Below are positions 18,724 through 27,881 of a stretch of 64,000 bases of DNA, in pieces (position 1 is the first letter of the stretch; each line of letters opens with the position of its first letter). A program made the position numbers and the translations under genes. The notes below the pieces were generated by a model. It ran no database searches, was not told where the DNA came from, and was given only the letters and a program-made list of their open reading frames with translations. This DNA is from Deltaproteobacteria bacterium (GTDB lineage: Bacteria > SZUA-79 > Acidulodesulfobacterales > Acidulodesulfobacteraceae), in NCBI GenBank assembly GCA_023489335.1, contig JAMDCP010000002.1:124001-188000 (forward strand). Reading direction: 5' to 3'.

Positions 18724-20296
18724 TATATCGCAAGTATATAATATTAATTTTTTGGAAGAAGGTATGCTAAGCGTAATACCTGAGGCTATTGTTATAATTT
18801 TTGCCTTTATAGTTCTTTTTCTTACTTTTTTTGAAAAACTTTCAAAAAGCGATAATCCATATTATCTCTCCCTTATAAGCATTGGTTTTTCCATGCTTTA
18901 TATTCTAATGTTGTCGGGGAGGACAATAGACGGTTTTTACGGTTCTATTGTTTTCAACAGGTTTTCCGTTTTTTTATTTATCGGCATCCTTTTTTCGGGT
19001 TTTTTAACTATCCTGATGTCAAAAAATTATATAGATAATTTCGAAGTGCCGCTTCCCGAATATTATAGCCTTATTCTATTCGGGGTAGCCTCGATGATGC
19101 TTTTGGTATCGTCGAATAATCTTATTATGGTGTTTTTGTCCATCGAATTTATGTCTATTACCGCGTATATTCTTACAGGCTATTTAAAGGGAAACTTAAG
19201 AAGCACCGAAGCCGCGTTAAAATATTTTGTGCTCGGGACTTTTGCATCCGCGTTTTTAATTTTCGGGTCGGTATTTATTTATGCCGCTACGGGTCATCTA
19301 AATTTATATAATATCCATTTTTTTATCGTTAATATTGCAAGCAAAGGATTGGTAAATTTTGGCGATATAAAGATTTACCTTGCTATAGGGCTGATTTTAT
19401 TCTTAGTGGGACTTGCATTTAAAATGTCGCTTTTTCCGTTTCATTCATGGACGCCGGATGCTTATGACGGAGCTCCCACGCCGGTTACCAATTTTATGGC
19501 AACAGGGGTTAAAATAGCGGCTTTCGCAATTTTTTTAAGAATATTTTCCCTCATTTATAATTTTAATATAATGGACTTTAATAATATATTATGGATGCTT
19601 GCTATACTTTCGATGTCATTTGGAAACATTGCGGCTCTTATGTCCTCAAATATTAAAAGGCTGCTGGCATATTCGTCTATAGCGCAGGCAGGCTATATAC
19701 TCGTTGGGATTATAGGCGGCGGATATTACGGATATTCCGGAACCCTTTTTTATTTATTGGCGTATGTTTTTATGACAGCGGGGGCGTTTGCGGTTGTCAT
19801 TATATTTGAAAATTTTGATTTAATGTCTTTAGACATTAAAAAATATTCGGGCATCGGATATAAATACCCTATTGTTGCAGCCGCCATGACATTTTTTCTT
19901 TTATCTTTGGCTGGAATCCCTGTCACTTCAGGCTTTATGGGAAAATTTTATGTGTTTTCCGCGGCAATTAAATCAAGATATAACCTGCTGGTCTTAATAG
20001 CCTTTATTAACAGTGCTTTTGCCGCATTTTACTACATAAAGATAATAGTACGGATGTACATGCCGGACAAGGAAGAATTAATTGCATCATTAAACGGTGT
20101 CCAGAGAGGCGGCATGTCCGGCGGATCCGACCAGGGTAAGCCTTCCGGCGATTTTGGCATTGTCAACGGTAAAATAAACGAAGAATTAATGATAGTAATT
20201 TTTATTTGCCTATTTTTCACATTGCTAATGGGCATTTATCCGCAATTATTTATAAATTTTGCGCATAATTCCATAAGTTCGTTATGGAACATCTAA
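18716..20296 (+). CDS. nuoN: NADH-quinone oxidoreductase subunit N (antiporter-like)
   Basis: Third antiporter-like subunit and last gene of the complex I operon. Conserved stretches include LSIEFMSITAYILTGYLKG, GLAFKMSLFPFHSWTPDAYDGAP and IKRLLAYSSIAQAGY. Length 526, slightly long because of a Gly/Ser-rich loop (RGGMSGGSDQGKPSGD) between the last helices. The start overlaps nuoM; the end overlaps ispE by 13 bases, so ispE is probably co-transcribed. Confidence 0.94.
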   Translation: MLDISQVYNINFLEEGMLSVIPEAIVIIFAFIVLFLTFFEKLSKSDNPYYLSLISIGFSMLYILMLSGRTIDGFYGSIVFNRFSVFLFIGILFSGFLTILMSKNYIDNFEVPLPEYYSLILFGVASMMLLVSSNNLIMVFLSIEFMSITAYILTGYLKGNLRSTEAALKYFVLGTFASAFLIFGSVFIYAATGHLNLYNIHFFIVNIASKGLVNFGDIKIYLAIGLILFLVGLAFKMSLFPFHSWTPDAYDGAPTPVTNFMATGVKIAAFAIFLRIFSLIYNFNIMDFNNILWMLAILSMSFGNIAALMSSNIKRLLAYSSIAQAGYILVGIIGGGYYGYSGTLFYLLAYVFMTAGAFAVVIIFENFDLMSLDIKKYSGIGYKYPIVAAAMTFFLLSLAGIPVTSGFMGKFYVFSAAIKSRYNLLVLIAFINSAFAAFYYIKIIVRMYMPDKEELIASLNGVQRGGMSGGSDQGKPSGDFGIVNGKINEELMIVIFICLFFTLLMGIYPQLFINFAHNSISSLWNI

Positions 20297-21231
20297 ACCG
20301 TTATTTTAAGGATTACGAAAAGATAGCCCCGCCTGATTCAACAATTTTCTGCTATTATGCCCCCGCTAAAGTTAATTTTTCCTTAAAGATTGGCGAAAAG
20401 GGACCGAATAATCTTCATAATATTCAATCTTTAATGCGTAAAATTGGAATTTTTGATAAAATTTCTTTTAAATTTACGGAAGGTTGCTATGAAATTTCCG
20501 TTATCCCAGGCAGGATATTAAAGAAAGATATTTTCAAATCAGAATTAGAATCCATTGCAAATTTAGACAACATAATTATAAAAGCGGCTAAAATTTATTT
20601 TGAAAGATTAAATATTAAAGATAAAGGCATCGATGCTTTAATAGAAAAGAATATTCCTCTTAAAGCTGGATTAGGCGGCGGTTCAAGCGACGCCTCCGGA
20701 ATGTTGTTAAAGTTAAATGAAATATTCGGGAATCCCTTTAACCTGCAGGAATTGCAAAAATTAGCCTTTGAATTGGGATCGGATGCCCCCTTTTTTTTAA
20801 CCAAAGGCGATGCAATTATAACAGGGTTTGGAGAAAAAATTTATGAAATCCCCGAAGCGGCTTTGCCAAAATACTTTATTGTAATCATAATTCCGGATTT
20901 TGGAATAAGCACAAAAGAGGCATATAATCATTTTGACGATTTTTTATTGACAAATAACCTAAATTATTATAATATTCAATACTTAGATTTTAAAAATATA
21001 AAATTCGAAAACGATTTCGAGACCGTAATATTTAGAAAGTATCCGATACTCAAAGAAATTAAGGATTCTATGGCGCAGTGCGGCGCTGAACTGTCCCTTT
21101 TATCAGGGAGCGGTTCTACTGTTTTCGGCGCATTTAGAAGCAAAGAAAAGGCGGTAACTTATCTGGGCAGCTTAGAGTCGTATCCTTTCAATAAAAGGAT
21201 AGTATCAGGTTCTTTGGCAACAACTTTATAG
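20284..21231 (+). CDS. ispE: 4-diphosphocytidyl-2-C-methyl-D-erythritol kinase
   Basis: GHMP kinase that phosphorylates CDP-methylerythritol in the MEP pathway of isoprenoid synthesis. The ATP-binding glycine-rich motif KAGLGGGSSDASGML and the N-terminal YYAPAKVNFSLKI are present, and the C-terminal GSGSTVFG loop closes the family pattern. At 315 residues it is slightly longer than usual (about 280-300), the excess being in the first 20 residues, which overlap nuoN. An alternative start may therefore exist inside the first 20 codons, but I see no internal ATG before the conserved region. Confidence 0.93.
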   Translation: MEHLNRYFKDYEKIAPPDSTIFCYYAPAKVNFSLKIGEKGPNNLHNIQSLMRKIGIFDKISFKFTEGCYEISVIPGRILKKDIFKSELESIANLDNIIIKAAKIYFERLNIKDKGIDALIEKNIPLKAGLGGGSSDASGMLLKLNEIFGNPFNLQELQKLAFELGSDAPFFLTKGDAIITGFGEKIYEIPEAALPKYFIVIIIPDFGISTKEAYNHFDDFLLTNNLNYYNIQYLDFKNIKFENDFETVIFRKYPILKEIKDSMAQCGAELSLLSGSGSTVFGAFRSKEKAVTYLGSLESYPFNKRIVSGSLATTL

Positions 21232-21267
21232 ATTATTTACGCAACTTATTTATTTGGAGGATTTGCT

Positions 21268-21531
21268 ATGCAAGTTACTGAAGTTAATGTGTTTCCCGTT
21301 GATGAAGAAAAATTAAAAGCCTATGTTACTATCACCTTTGATAACTGTTTTGTTGTCAGAGACCTTAAGATAATAAACGGCAAGGAAGGTTTATTTGTTG
21401 CAATGCCGAGCAAAAAAAGGAAGGACGGGACATTTAAAGATACAGCCCATCCATTAAATAACGAAACAAGAGATATGATAGAATCGGTTGTGCTTAGCGC
21501 GTATGAAGCCGCTATAAGTAGCCAGGATTAG
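21268..21531 (+). CDS. spoVG: Septation/RNA-binding regulator SpoVG
   Basis: Small 87-residue protein of the SpoVG family, which binds nucleic acid and regulates septation or gene expression in several bacteria. It has the typical beginning MQVTEVNVFPVDEEKLKAY, the LKIINGKEGLFVAMPSKK core and the DTAHPLN motif. A strong TTTGGAGG site precedes ATG. It follows ispE by 36 bases; the ispE-spoVG-tRNA-Gln-prs-ctc order resembles an arrangement known from other bacteria such as Bacillus (ispE/purR/spoVG/glmU/prs/ctc/pth region). Confidence 0.94.
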   Translation: MQVTEVNVFPVDEEKLKAYVTITFDNCFVVRDLKIINGKEGLFVAMPSKKRKDGTFKDTAHPLNNETRDMIESVVLSAYEAAISSQD

Positions 21532-21579
21532 CTCAAATCCCAAATCCTCTTTAATTTTATTTTCGATTTTATTTAAAAT

Positions 21580-21654
21580 TGGGGCGTCGACAAGCGGCAA
21601 GTCACAGGATTTTGATTCCTGCATTCGGAGGTTCGAATCCTCCCGCCCCAGCCA
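21580..21654 (+). tRNA. tRNA-Gln (UUG)
   Basis: Cloverleaf with acceptor TGGGGCG/CGCCCCA, D-arm with GCGG, anticodon loop around TTTTGAT giving UUG, T-arm GGAGGTTCGAATCCTCC, discriminator G and encoded CCA. 75 nt. A repeat unit that re-creates its 3-prime end follows directly. Confidence 0.96.
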
Positions 21655-21796
21655 GTAGAATGTAAGACGAGAGCAGTAAATTAGATTAACAATATTGCAG
21701 GTTGGGCGATCATGAGCATATCTTTGACCGCGTGCTTATAAAAGCCGAAGGCTTTTATAGCGGCAAAGATGCGAATCATCCTTCCGCCCCCAGCCA
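21655..21796 (+). repeat. tRNA tail element behind tRNA-Gln (one copy, 142 nt)
   Basis: Begins right after the tRNA CCA and ends with a second copy of the tRNA-Gln 3-prime end in diverged form (CCGCCCCCAGCCA; upstream GAATCATCC resembles the T-arm GAATCCTCC). Inside is a long imperfect hairpin, ATCTTTG...CAAAGAT, capped by TATAAAAGCCGAAGGCTTTTATA with a GAA triloop. Length and architecture match the elements behind both tRNA-Ser genes, though most of the sequence differs. The prs gene starts 13 bases after its end. Confidence 0.75.
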
Positions 21797-21808
21797 AAAG
21801 GAAAAATT

Positions 21809-22756
21809 ATGCTCGATAGATTAAAACTGTTCGCAGGCAATTCAAATATAGATTTGGCGAGAAAAATGGCCGAATATCTTTGTATATCTCTTGGAGATGC
21901 CGAAGTTTATAATTTTAGCGACGGCGAGACATTTATAAACATAAGCGAAAATGTCCGCGGATACGATGTTTTTCTGGTCCAATCTACATCAAATCCAGTG
22001 GATAAAAATCTTATGGAGCTTTTAATAATGATCGACGCCATGAAAAGGGCATCGGCAAAAAGGGTAACAGCCGTTATTCCTTATTACGGGTATGCAAGGC
22101 AGGATAGGAAGACAGCCTCAAGAGTGCCAATTACTGCCAAGTTAGTGGCAGACATTATAACTACCGCAGGTGCGGACAGGGTTTTATCGATGGATTTACA
22201 TGCGGGACAGATACAGGGTTTTTTTAATATTCCGGTCGACCATTTATATGCCGTTCCCGTTTTGATGAAATATATAAACGAAAAAGGCCTGGACCCTGCC
22301 GATATAGTCGTGGTTTCTCCTGATGCGGGAGCGGTGGAAAGGGCAAGGGCATTTGCAAAACATTTAGGCTCAAACCTTGCTATCATCGACAAAAGAAGAG
22401 TAAAGGCAAATGTTGCCGAAATAATGAATGTTATCGGGGATGTTAAAAATAAAACCGCCATTATGCTGGACGATATGATAGATACCGCAGGCACGATTAC
22501 CCAGGGAGCGGCTGCGCTTTTTGAGAACGGAGCAAGCGAGATAATTGCAATGGCGACGCACGGCGTTCTTTCGGGCGAGGCAATGAATAAAATAGATAAT
22601 TCGCCGATAAAGGAACTAATAATTACCGATACTATAAACCAAAAGAACAGGCGGGAATTATCAAATAAAATTAAAGTTTTAAGTGTTGCAAATCTTTTAG
22701 CTGAAGCGGTTAAAAGGATTTATGACGAGGATTCGGTCAGTTCGCTTTTTATTTAG
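21809..22756 (+). CDS. prs: Ribose-phosphate pyrophosphokinase
   Basis: Makes PRPP from ribose 5-phosphate and ATP for nucleotide, His and Trp synthesis. The PRPP-binding motif VVSPDAGAVERARAFA and the second motif AIMLDDMIDTAGTI are intact, with the flexible-loop region RQDRKTASRVPITAK containing the catalytic Arg/Lys residues. Length 315 is standard. The ATG follows AAGGA 8 bases upstream, which itself lies just after the tRNA-Gln tail element. Confidence 0.97.
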   Translation: MLDRLKLFAGNSNIDLARKMAEYLCISLGDAEVYNFSDGETFINISENVRGYDVFLVQSTSNPVDKNLMELLIMIDAMKRASAKRVTAVIPYYGYARQDRKTASRVPITAKLVADIITTAGADRVLSMDLHAGQIQGFFNIPVDHLYAVPVLMKYINEKGLDPADIVVVSPDAGAVERARAFAKHLGSNLAIIDKRRVKANVAEIMNVIGDVKNKTAIMLDDMIDTAGTITQGAAALFENGASEIIAMATHGVLSGEAMNKIDNSPIKELIITDTINQKNRRELSNKIKVLSVANLLAEAVKRIYDEDSVSSLFI

Positions 22757-22801
22757 AATAATTTTTATAAAACGAAAATATAAGATAAAAGGAGATATTC
22801 A

Positions 22802-23431
22802 TTGGAAATAATTAATTTGAATGTGAACTCGAGAAACAAAGAGGACAATGTTAAATCCCTGAGAAAACAGGGGCTTATTCCTGCCGTGATATACGGAAGA
22901 AATTTAGATTCTTTAAGGATTTCATTAAACTACAAAGATTTTATTAAAACTTTTGCAAATCATTCCATCTCATCTTTTATCAATATAGCAAGCAAGGAAG
23001 ATGGGATTAACGGGAAAACCGCGGTAATCAAGGAGATTCAAAAGGATCCTGTAACGGATAATATTATCCATATCGACTTTCATGAAGTATCCATGGATGA
23101 GAAGATTGAGATAGAAGCGGCTATCCACTTTATAGGCAAGCCGGAAGGCGTGAAACTCGGGGGTATTCTTGAGCCTCTTATGAGGCATATCGCAATTAAG
23201 GGTTATCCTAAAGATATAATCGACACTATAAATATCGATGTGGCGTCCCTTCAGATTGGAGATATTATTCATGTCAAGGATTTAAAGCTAAGCGATGGTA
23301 TCGAGATAATGGCTGATGAGGATGCGCCTATTGTTACGGTTGCAGAGCCTGCGGTAGAAGAAGTTGTTGCGCAACCCGAAGTTCAGGAGGAAGCCCCTGC
23401 TCAAACCGCGCAAACCCAGCCAAAGGCTTAA
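22802..23431 (+). CDS. rplY: 50S ribosomal protein L25, long form (Ctc/TL5)
   Basis: 5S-rRNA-binding protein with the long two-domain architecture (L25 domain 1-90, TL5 C-terminal domain 95-185), followed by an acidic, Ala/Pro/Gln-rich tail. The beginning SRNKEDNVKSLRKQGLIPAVIYG is characteristic. 209 residues. The start is TTG with AAGGAGA upstream. The neighbours prs and pth are the classic partners of ctc. Confidence 0.95.
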   Translation: MEIINLNVNSRNKEDNVKSLRKQGLIPAVIYGRNLDSLRISLNYKDFIKTFANHSISSFINIASKEDGINGKTAVIKEIQKDPVTDNIIHIDFHEVSMDEKIEIEAAIHFIGKPEGVKLGGILEPLMRHIAIKGYPKDIIDTINIDVASLQIGDIIHVKDLKLSDGIEIMADEDAPIVTVAEPAVEEVVAQPEVQEEAPAQTAQTQPKA

Positions 23432-23451
23432 TAAACAAAAGCCAATGAAAA

Positions 23452-24051
23452 ATGAACTCTGATGCATTTATATTCGGTCTCGGAAACCCCGGGCAGGAGT
23501 ATTCTTTTTCCAGGCATAATTTTGGATTTATTGCCTTAGATAGCTTTTCTAAAGAAAACTATTTCCCTGCTTTCAGCCATAAAAAAAATTATCTGATTTC
23601 AAATAAGACCATATCGGATAAAAATATTTATTTAATCAAGCCGCTTACATATATGAATTTAAGCGGGAAAGCCGTGAAAGAAGCGCTAAATAAGCATGGC
23701 GTTTTTAAAATATCGGATAATAACGGCGCTTCGAACATTATTTTAATTCACGACGACCTCGACCTCGCTTTCGGAAGCTATAAGATTAAACTCGGGGGCA
23801 GCGGCGGCTCGCATAACGGTGTTAATTCGGTAATAAATTCGCTTCAGAGCAAAAATTTTATTCGCGTAAAATTGGGCATTAACTCTCCGGACAGAGCCAG
23901 GTTTAGCGCCGGGGCAGATTATGTCCTGTCGAATTTTTCGAAAGAAGAAATTAAAAAAATTCCCGGTATTTTAAAAATCATAAATGAAATTTTGTTAGTT
24001 ATTATATCGGACGGGCTTACAAAAGCGATGAATACTTTTTCCCGCAAATAA
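23452..24051 (+). CDS. pth: Peptidyl-tRNA hydrolase
   Basis: Recycles peptidyl-tRNA released by stalled ribosomes. The N-terminal FGLGNPGQEYSFSRHNFGF contains the catalytic His, and KPLTYMNLSGKAV and IHDDLDLAFGSYKIKLGGS contain the substrate-binding Asn and Asp. Length 199. It follows L25 by 20 bases. Confidence 0.96.
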   Translation: MNSDAFIFGLGNPGQEYSFSRHNFGFIALDSFSKENYFPAFSHKKNYLISNKTISDKNIYLIKPLTYMNLSGKAVKEALNKHGVFKISDNNGASNIILIHDDLDLAFGSYKIKLGGSGGSHNGVNSVINSLQSKNFIRVKLGINSPDRARFSAGADYVLSNFSKEEIKKIPGILKIINEILLVIISDGLTKAMNTFSRK

Positions 24052-24127
24052 AAAACCAGGCGATAATAATATTATTTATTATTAATACTATATATATCAA
24101 GATGCAATTTGAAACGAGGCTAAGGAC

Positions 24128-25228
24128 ATGGGACTTAAATGCGGAATAGTAGGCCTTCCAAATGTCGGGAAGTCAACTATATTTAATGCTATTACCTCCG
24201 GATGCGCGGAAGCCAGCAACTACCCCTTTTGCACAATAGATCCTAATGTCGGCATAAAGCCGATTAACGATAAAAGGCTTTACAAGCTTAAAGAAATGGT
24301 TAACCCTGAAAAGGTTACGCCGACTTATGTCGAATTTGTAGATATTGCGGGGCTTGTAAAAGGAGCTTCGGCAGGCGAAGGACTCGGGAACAAGTTTCTT
24401 TCGCATATTAGAAATGTCGATTTGATTATACAGGTAATAAGGGTTTTTAAAGAAAGTTCGGTCGTGCATGTAGAAGGGGCAATTGATCCGGTCAGGGATC
24501 TCGAGATTATTAATACCGAGCTTGCCTTAAGCGATATAGAAATTCTTTCCAAACATATTCAAAAACTTGAAAAAATGGCTAAAAGCGGGGATAAAACCGC
24601 ATTATCCAACCTTGATTTTTTAAAAAATATTAATAAGCAGCTTGAAGGAACAGGCAATATAATTAATAAAGAATTCGGCGAAACCGAAAAAAGCCTTTTA
24701 AAATCTTTAGGTATCATATCGGCAAAACCGGTTATATATGTTCTTAATGTGGATGAACAAATGCTGTCCAAAGATTTTTCCAATAACGAGATAGAGGGGA
24801 TATTAAATATTGCCAAACCGAAAAATATACCCGTAATAAGGTTGTGCGCAAAATTGGAGGAGGAGTTATCGACTTTAAGCCCTGAGGATAAGGACGCTTT
24901 TTTAAAAGATTACGGCCTCGAATCCTCCGCTTTAGACATCGTTGCGCAGGTCTCCTTCAGGCTTTTAGGCTTGATTTCATTTTTTACCGCAGGAAAGCAG
25001 GAGGTCAGGGCGTGGGAGATAAAAAACGGCTGGAAAGCGCCGCAAGCCGCAGGGACGATTCATTCCGATTTCGAAAAGGGTTTTATAAGGGCGGAAGTTA
25101 TATCTTATGATGATTTTATAAGGGCGGGGTCTGAATCTAATGCGGCAAGAATGGGACTTTTAAGGCTTGAGGGCAAGGATTATGTCGTTAAGGACGGCGA
25201 TATAATGCACTTCAGGTTTAATGTTTAA
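24128..25228 (+). CDS. ychF: Redox-regulated ATPase YchF (Obg family)
   Basis: Obg-family P-loop NTPase that prefers ATP. G1 GLPNVGKST and G3 DIAGLVKGASAGEGLG are present; a G4 variant NVDE replaces NKxD, which is the basis of its ATP preference. A C-terminal TGS domain (SFFTAGKQEVRAWEI to MHFRFNV) completes the usual 366 residues. The stop codon overlaps the end of the convergent marC gene by 4 bases. Confidence 0.96.
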   Translation: MGLKCGIVGLPNVGKSTIFNAITSGCAEASNYPFCTIDPNVGIKPINDKRLYKLKEMVNPEKVTPTYVEFVDIAGLVKGASAGEGLGNKFLSHIRNVDLIIQVIRVFKESSVVHVEGAIDPVRDLEIINTELALSDIEILSKHIQKLEKMAKSGDKTALSNLDFLKNINKQLEGTGNIINKEFGETEKSLLKSLGIISAKPVIYVLNVDEQMLSKDFSNNEIEGILNIAKPKNIPVIRLCAKLEEELSTLSPEDKDAFLKDYGLESSALDIVAQVSFRLLGLISFFTAGKQEVRAWEIKNGWKAPQAAGTIHSDFEKGFIRAEVISYDDFIRAGSESNAARMGLLRLEGKDYVVKDGDIMHFRFNV

Positions 25229-25863
25229 CGCAACGGATGCGCAATATTTTTTATGTAAATCGAGATGGTATTGATAATTCCTACCCGCATCATCATGACG
25301 GCGTAGGCCGCAAGTAAAAGCGCCGCTAACTTTCCGGCCGCGTTAGAACCTGTTTTGCCGAGGTATTTTAAAATTATTCTTGTATTTTTTAAAACAACAT
25401 AAACGATTAAAAGATTAATAATCAATGAAATCGTGATTACCAAATAGCCATAAATGCCCGTCAGAATTAAAAGCGTGGTTAAAACCCCGGGTCCGACAAT
25501 CAAAGGAACGCCTATGGGGACAACTCCTAAATCCGCCTTTTCGGCAGAGGCGAATAGTTTAGGTTTTTCGGAAATCAGGTTATTTATGGATATTATCAGT
25601 AAAAGTATGCCCCCAGCTATTTCAAAATCGTAAATAGATATGCCCATAACGGCAAAGAGGGATTTTCCCAGCAAAAGAAACCCGATACCTACGCTGAAGG
25701 CCGTGACTAAAGAGTTTTTTCTAATATGTTTTTCTTCATCCAGACCTGTATCTTTTACGAAATCTAAATAAATAGGCAGGACGCCGAAGATGTCTATCGC
25801 AACAAATAGGGGTATTAAGGCAAGCAATACCTCTTTGAAAAAAATTAGAATAATGTTTGACAT
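25225..25863 (-). CDS. MarC family integral membrane protein
   Basis: Multi-pass inner membrane protein of 212 residues with six hydrophobic helices. Family-typical segments are PLFVAIDIFGVLPIYL and VVPIGVPLIVGPGVLTTLLI. The biochemical role of MarC proteins is not established; the old link to antibiotic resistance is not supported. It is convergent with ychF (4-base overlap) and divergent from the glycosyltransferase. Confidence 0.9.
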   Translation of the reverse strand: MSNIILIFFKEVLLALIPLFVAIDIFGVLPIYLDFVKDTGLDEEKHIRKNSLVTAFSVGIGFLLLGKSLFAVMGISIYDFEIAGGILLLIISINNLISEKPKLFASAEKADLGVVPIGVPLIVGPGVLTTLLILTGIYGYLVITISLIINLLIVYVVLKNTRIILKYLGKTGSNAAGKLAALLLAAYAVMMMRVGIINTISIYIKNIAHPLR

Positions 25864-25947
25864 ATATTTGTTATAAGCTATATTATTAATGAACTGTTTA
25901 AATAATTATAATACAATTTTTATAACAATTATATTTTTATATTCATA

Positions 25948-27099
25948 ATGGATAAAAAATCCAAATTTAATATACTTCATATAGATAGCTTTCAAAATTA
26001 CGGCGGAGCGCAAAACGATATTGTAATCCTGCTCGAATTTATAAAACTTTACTATGATACAAGTTTTAATATTTATGTTATACATAATAATAATAAACGA
26101 TTAAAAGGCGAATTAGATAAAATCGGCATTAATAATTTATCTATTGAAATGAAGAATTTTCTCGATATTTATGCCGTATTTAAAATAAGGAATTTTTTAA
26201 TAAAGCACGATATAGATTTGGTAAATTTCCACTCCTCGAGGGATCATTTTTTGGGGGGAATTGCCTCGCTTTTAATTTTTAAAAAAAGAATTATTAAGGT
26301 TTTAACAAGGCATGTTGCTTACAGGATAAGTTTTTTAAAGGGATTTTTAATCTACAGGTTTTTAACGGACGGGTTCATCGCCATATCGGATTACATTAAA
26401 AACATCTTGGTTAAAGATGTCAGGATTGATCCAAAAAAGATTGAAACGATTTATAGTCCGAGGATTTACGATGAAGACGGACTGCAAAAGGAAATGCTTA
26501 TTTATGAGCTTGAAAGGCAAAATGTCAGAAGCAAACTCGGGATTAAGCCGGACGAAAAAATGATTTCTCTTATCGGAAGGCTGTCTAAAGAAAAGGGTCA
26601 TGAAGTATTAATAAAGGCGGCGGAATTGGTAATAAAGACACGAAACGATATAAAATTTGTTATTATCGGAGAAGGCGCGTTATATAGCCATATAACGGAT
26701 TTTATTAGTAAAAAAGGGCTTAAAGAATATTTTATTATAAGCGGTTTCAAAAAAGACATAAAAAAATTTATCGTTGCAAGCGATTTAATAATCGTTCCGT
26801 CGGGTCTTGAAGGAATGGGAAGCATTATTATAGAATCATGCGCATTTAAAAAGGCGGTTATTGCTTCCAATGCGGGGGGAATACCGGAGATAATAAGAAA
26901 CAATGAAACAGGGCTTTTATTTGAGACGGGGAATTATGCCCAGCTTGCGGGTAAGATTATTTCATTGCTCGACAAACGGGAGCTGATTGAAAAATTGGGA
27001 TTAAATTGTTATAATGAAGTCGTTAAAAAGTTCGATGCCAAAGGAATTGCATCAAAAACGGTTCTATTTTATTTAAAGTTACTGACAAATTTTTCTTAA
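25948..27099 (+). CDS. Glycosyltransferase, GT4 family
   Basis: Retaining, GT-B-fold glycosyltransferase of 383 residues. The C-terminal domain has IGRLSKEKGHEVLIKAAEL and the EX7E-type motif EGMGSIIIE followed by ASNAGGIPEIIRNNETGLL, which binds the sugar nucleotide. N-terminal HSSRDHFLGG fits the acceptor domain. Donor and acceptor cannot be told from sequence; the neighbouring ABC transporter suggests envelope glycan or lipid work. ATG start without a strong Shine-Dalgarno. Confidence 0.88.
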   Translation: MDKKSKFNILHIDSFQNYGGAQNDIVILLEFIKLYYDTSFNIYVIHNNNKRLKGELDKIGINNLSIEMKNFLDIYAVFKIRNFLIKHDIDLVNFHSSRDHFLGGIASLLIFKKRIIKVLTRHVAYRISFLKGFLIYRFLTDGFIAISDYIKNILVKDVRIDPKKIETIYSPRIYDEDGLQKEMLIYELERQNVRSKLGIKPDEKMISLIGRLSKEKGHEVLIKAAELVIKTRNDIKFVIIGEGALYSHITDFISKKGLKEYFIISGFKKDIKKFIVASDLIIVPSGLEGMGSIIIESCAFKKAVIASNAGGIPEIIRNNETGLLFETGNYAQLAGKIISLLDKRELIEKLGLNCYNEVVKKFDAKGIASKTVLFYLKLLTNFS

Positions 27100-27125
27100 A
27101 ATATAAATTATTGGAATAATAGCCT

Positions 27126-27881
27126 GTGGAAATTTTTACTCGCAAGTTTATAAAAGCCTTCATTGTGCCTATATTCATAGTATTTTTGGCTTATTCTATA
27201 TTTTTTTCTTTTAGCCGCATAGCTTTATCAAAACACAGCCTAAAATTAAAACTTGTGTCTTTCTTAAGATATTCTTCCATAAAGCCGGAATTTATCAAAT
27301 TTATCGACTTAAACTTCGACACGCTTTTTTCCGATTACTTTTGGGTGCTTTTTGTTCAGGAGGCCTCCTCGTTTAGGCTCGCAAAGATGCATTATCCGTA
27401 TATGTATAAAATATCGGTCATTACCGTTAGCCTTAATCCCAGGTTTAATTATGCTTATCAGGCAGGCGGGACTCTTCTTGGCCTGACCGGCAAGCCAAAA
27501 AGGGCCATAAAATTATTAAAAATGGGAATGAGCCATATTAACGGAAACTGGAATATACCCTTTTTAATCGCATTTAATTATTTTTATAACCTGAATAACT
27601 TTAAGAAGGCGGCTTATTACCTTAAATATGCCGTTAACACAAAGGGCAGTCCAAAATACTTAGAGTTTTTGTATATGAAACTTCTTAATAAATCGGGGAA
27701 TCTGAAGGGAGCTTTGAGTTTTCTTAAGGAGATGTACAAAAACAACGATAACCCGTATATAAGGCAAATAATAAAGTACAGGATTAATGCGGTTAAAAAA
27801 GAGATGGAGCTTAAAAAAGAGCATAAAAAATATAAAGTACCATATTCGTTAAAACTATTTTTACCGCAAAAAAGTTTATGA
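27126..27881 (+). CDS. Membrane-anchored TPR-like protein, unknown function
   Basis: I do not recognise a named family. An N-terminal hydrophobic segment (about 10-30) is followed by a region with helical repeats resembling TPRs (for example AGGTLLGLTGKPKRAIKLLKM and the segment starting LNNFKKAAYYLKYA). The C-terminus is Lys-rich. 251 residues from a GTG start. Its stop overlaps the ABC ATPase start by 4 bases, so it belongs to the same operon and may assist the transporter or envelope assembly. Confidence 0.7.
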   Translation: MEIFTRKFIKAFIVPIFIVFLAYSIFFSFSRIALSKHSLKLKLVSFLRYSSIKPEFIKFIDLNFDTLFSDYFWVLFVQEASSFRLAKMHYPYMYKISVITVSLNPRFNYAYQAGGTLLGLTGKPKRAIKLLKMGMSHINGNWNIPFLIAFNYFYNLNNFKKAAYYLKYAVNTKGSPKYLEFLYMKLLNKSGNLKGALSFLKEMYKNNDNPYIRQIIKYRINAVKKEMELKKEHKKYKVPYSLKLFLPQKSL

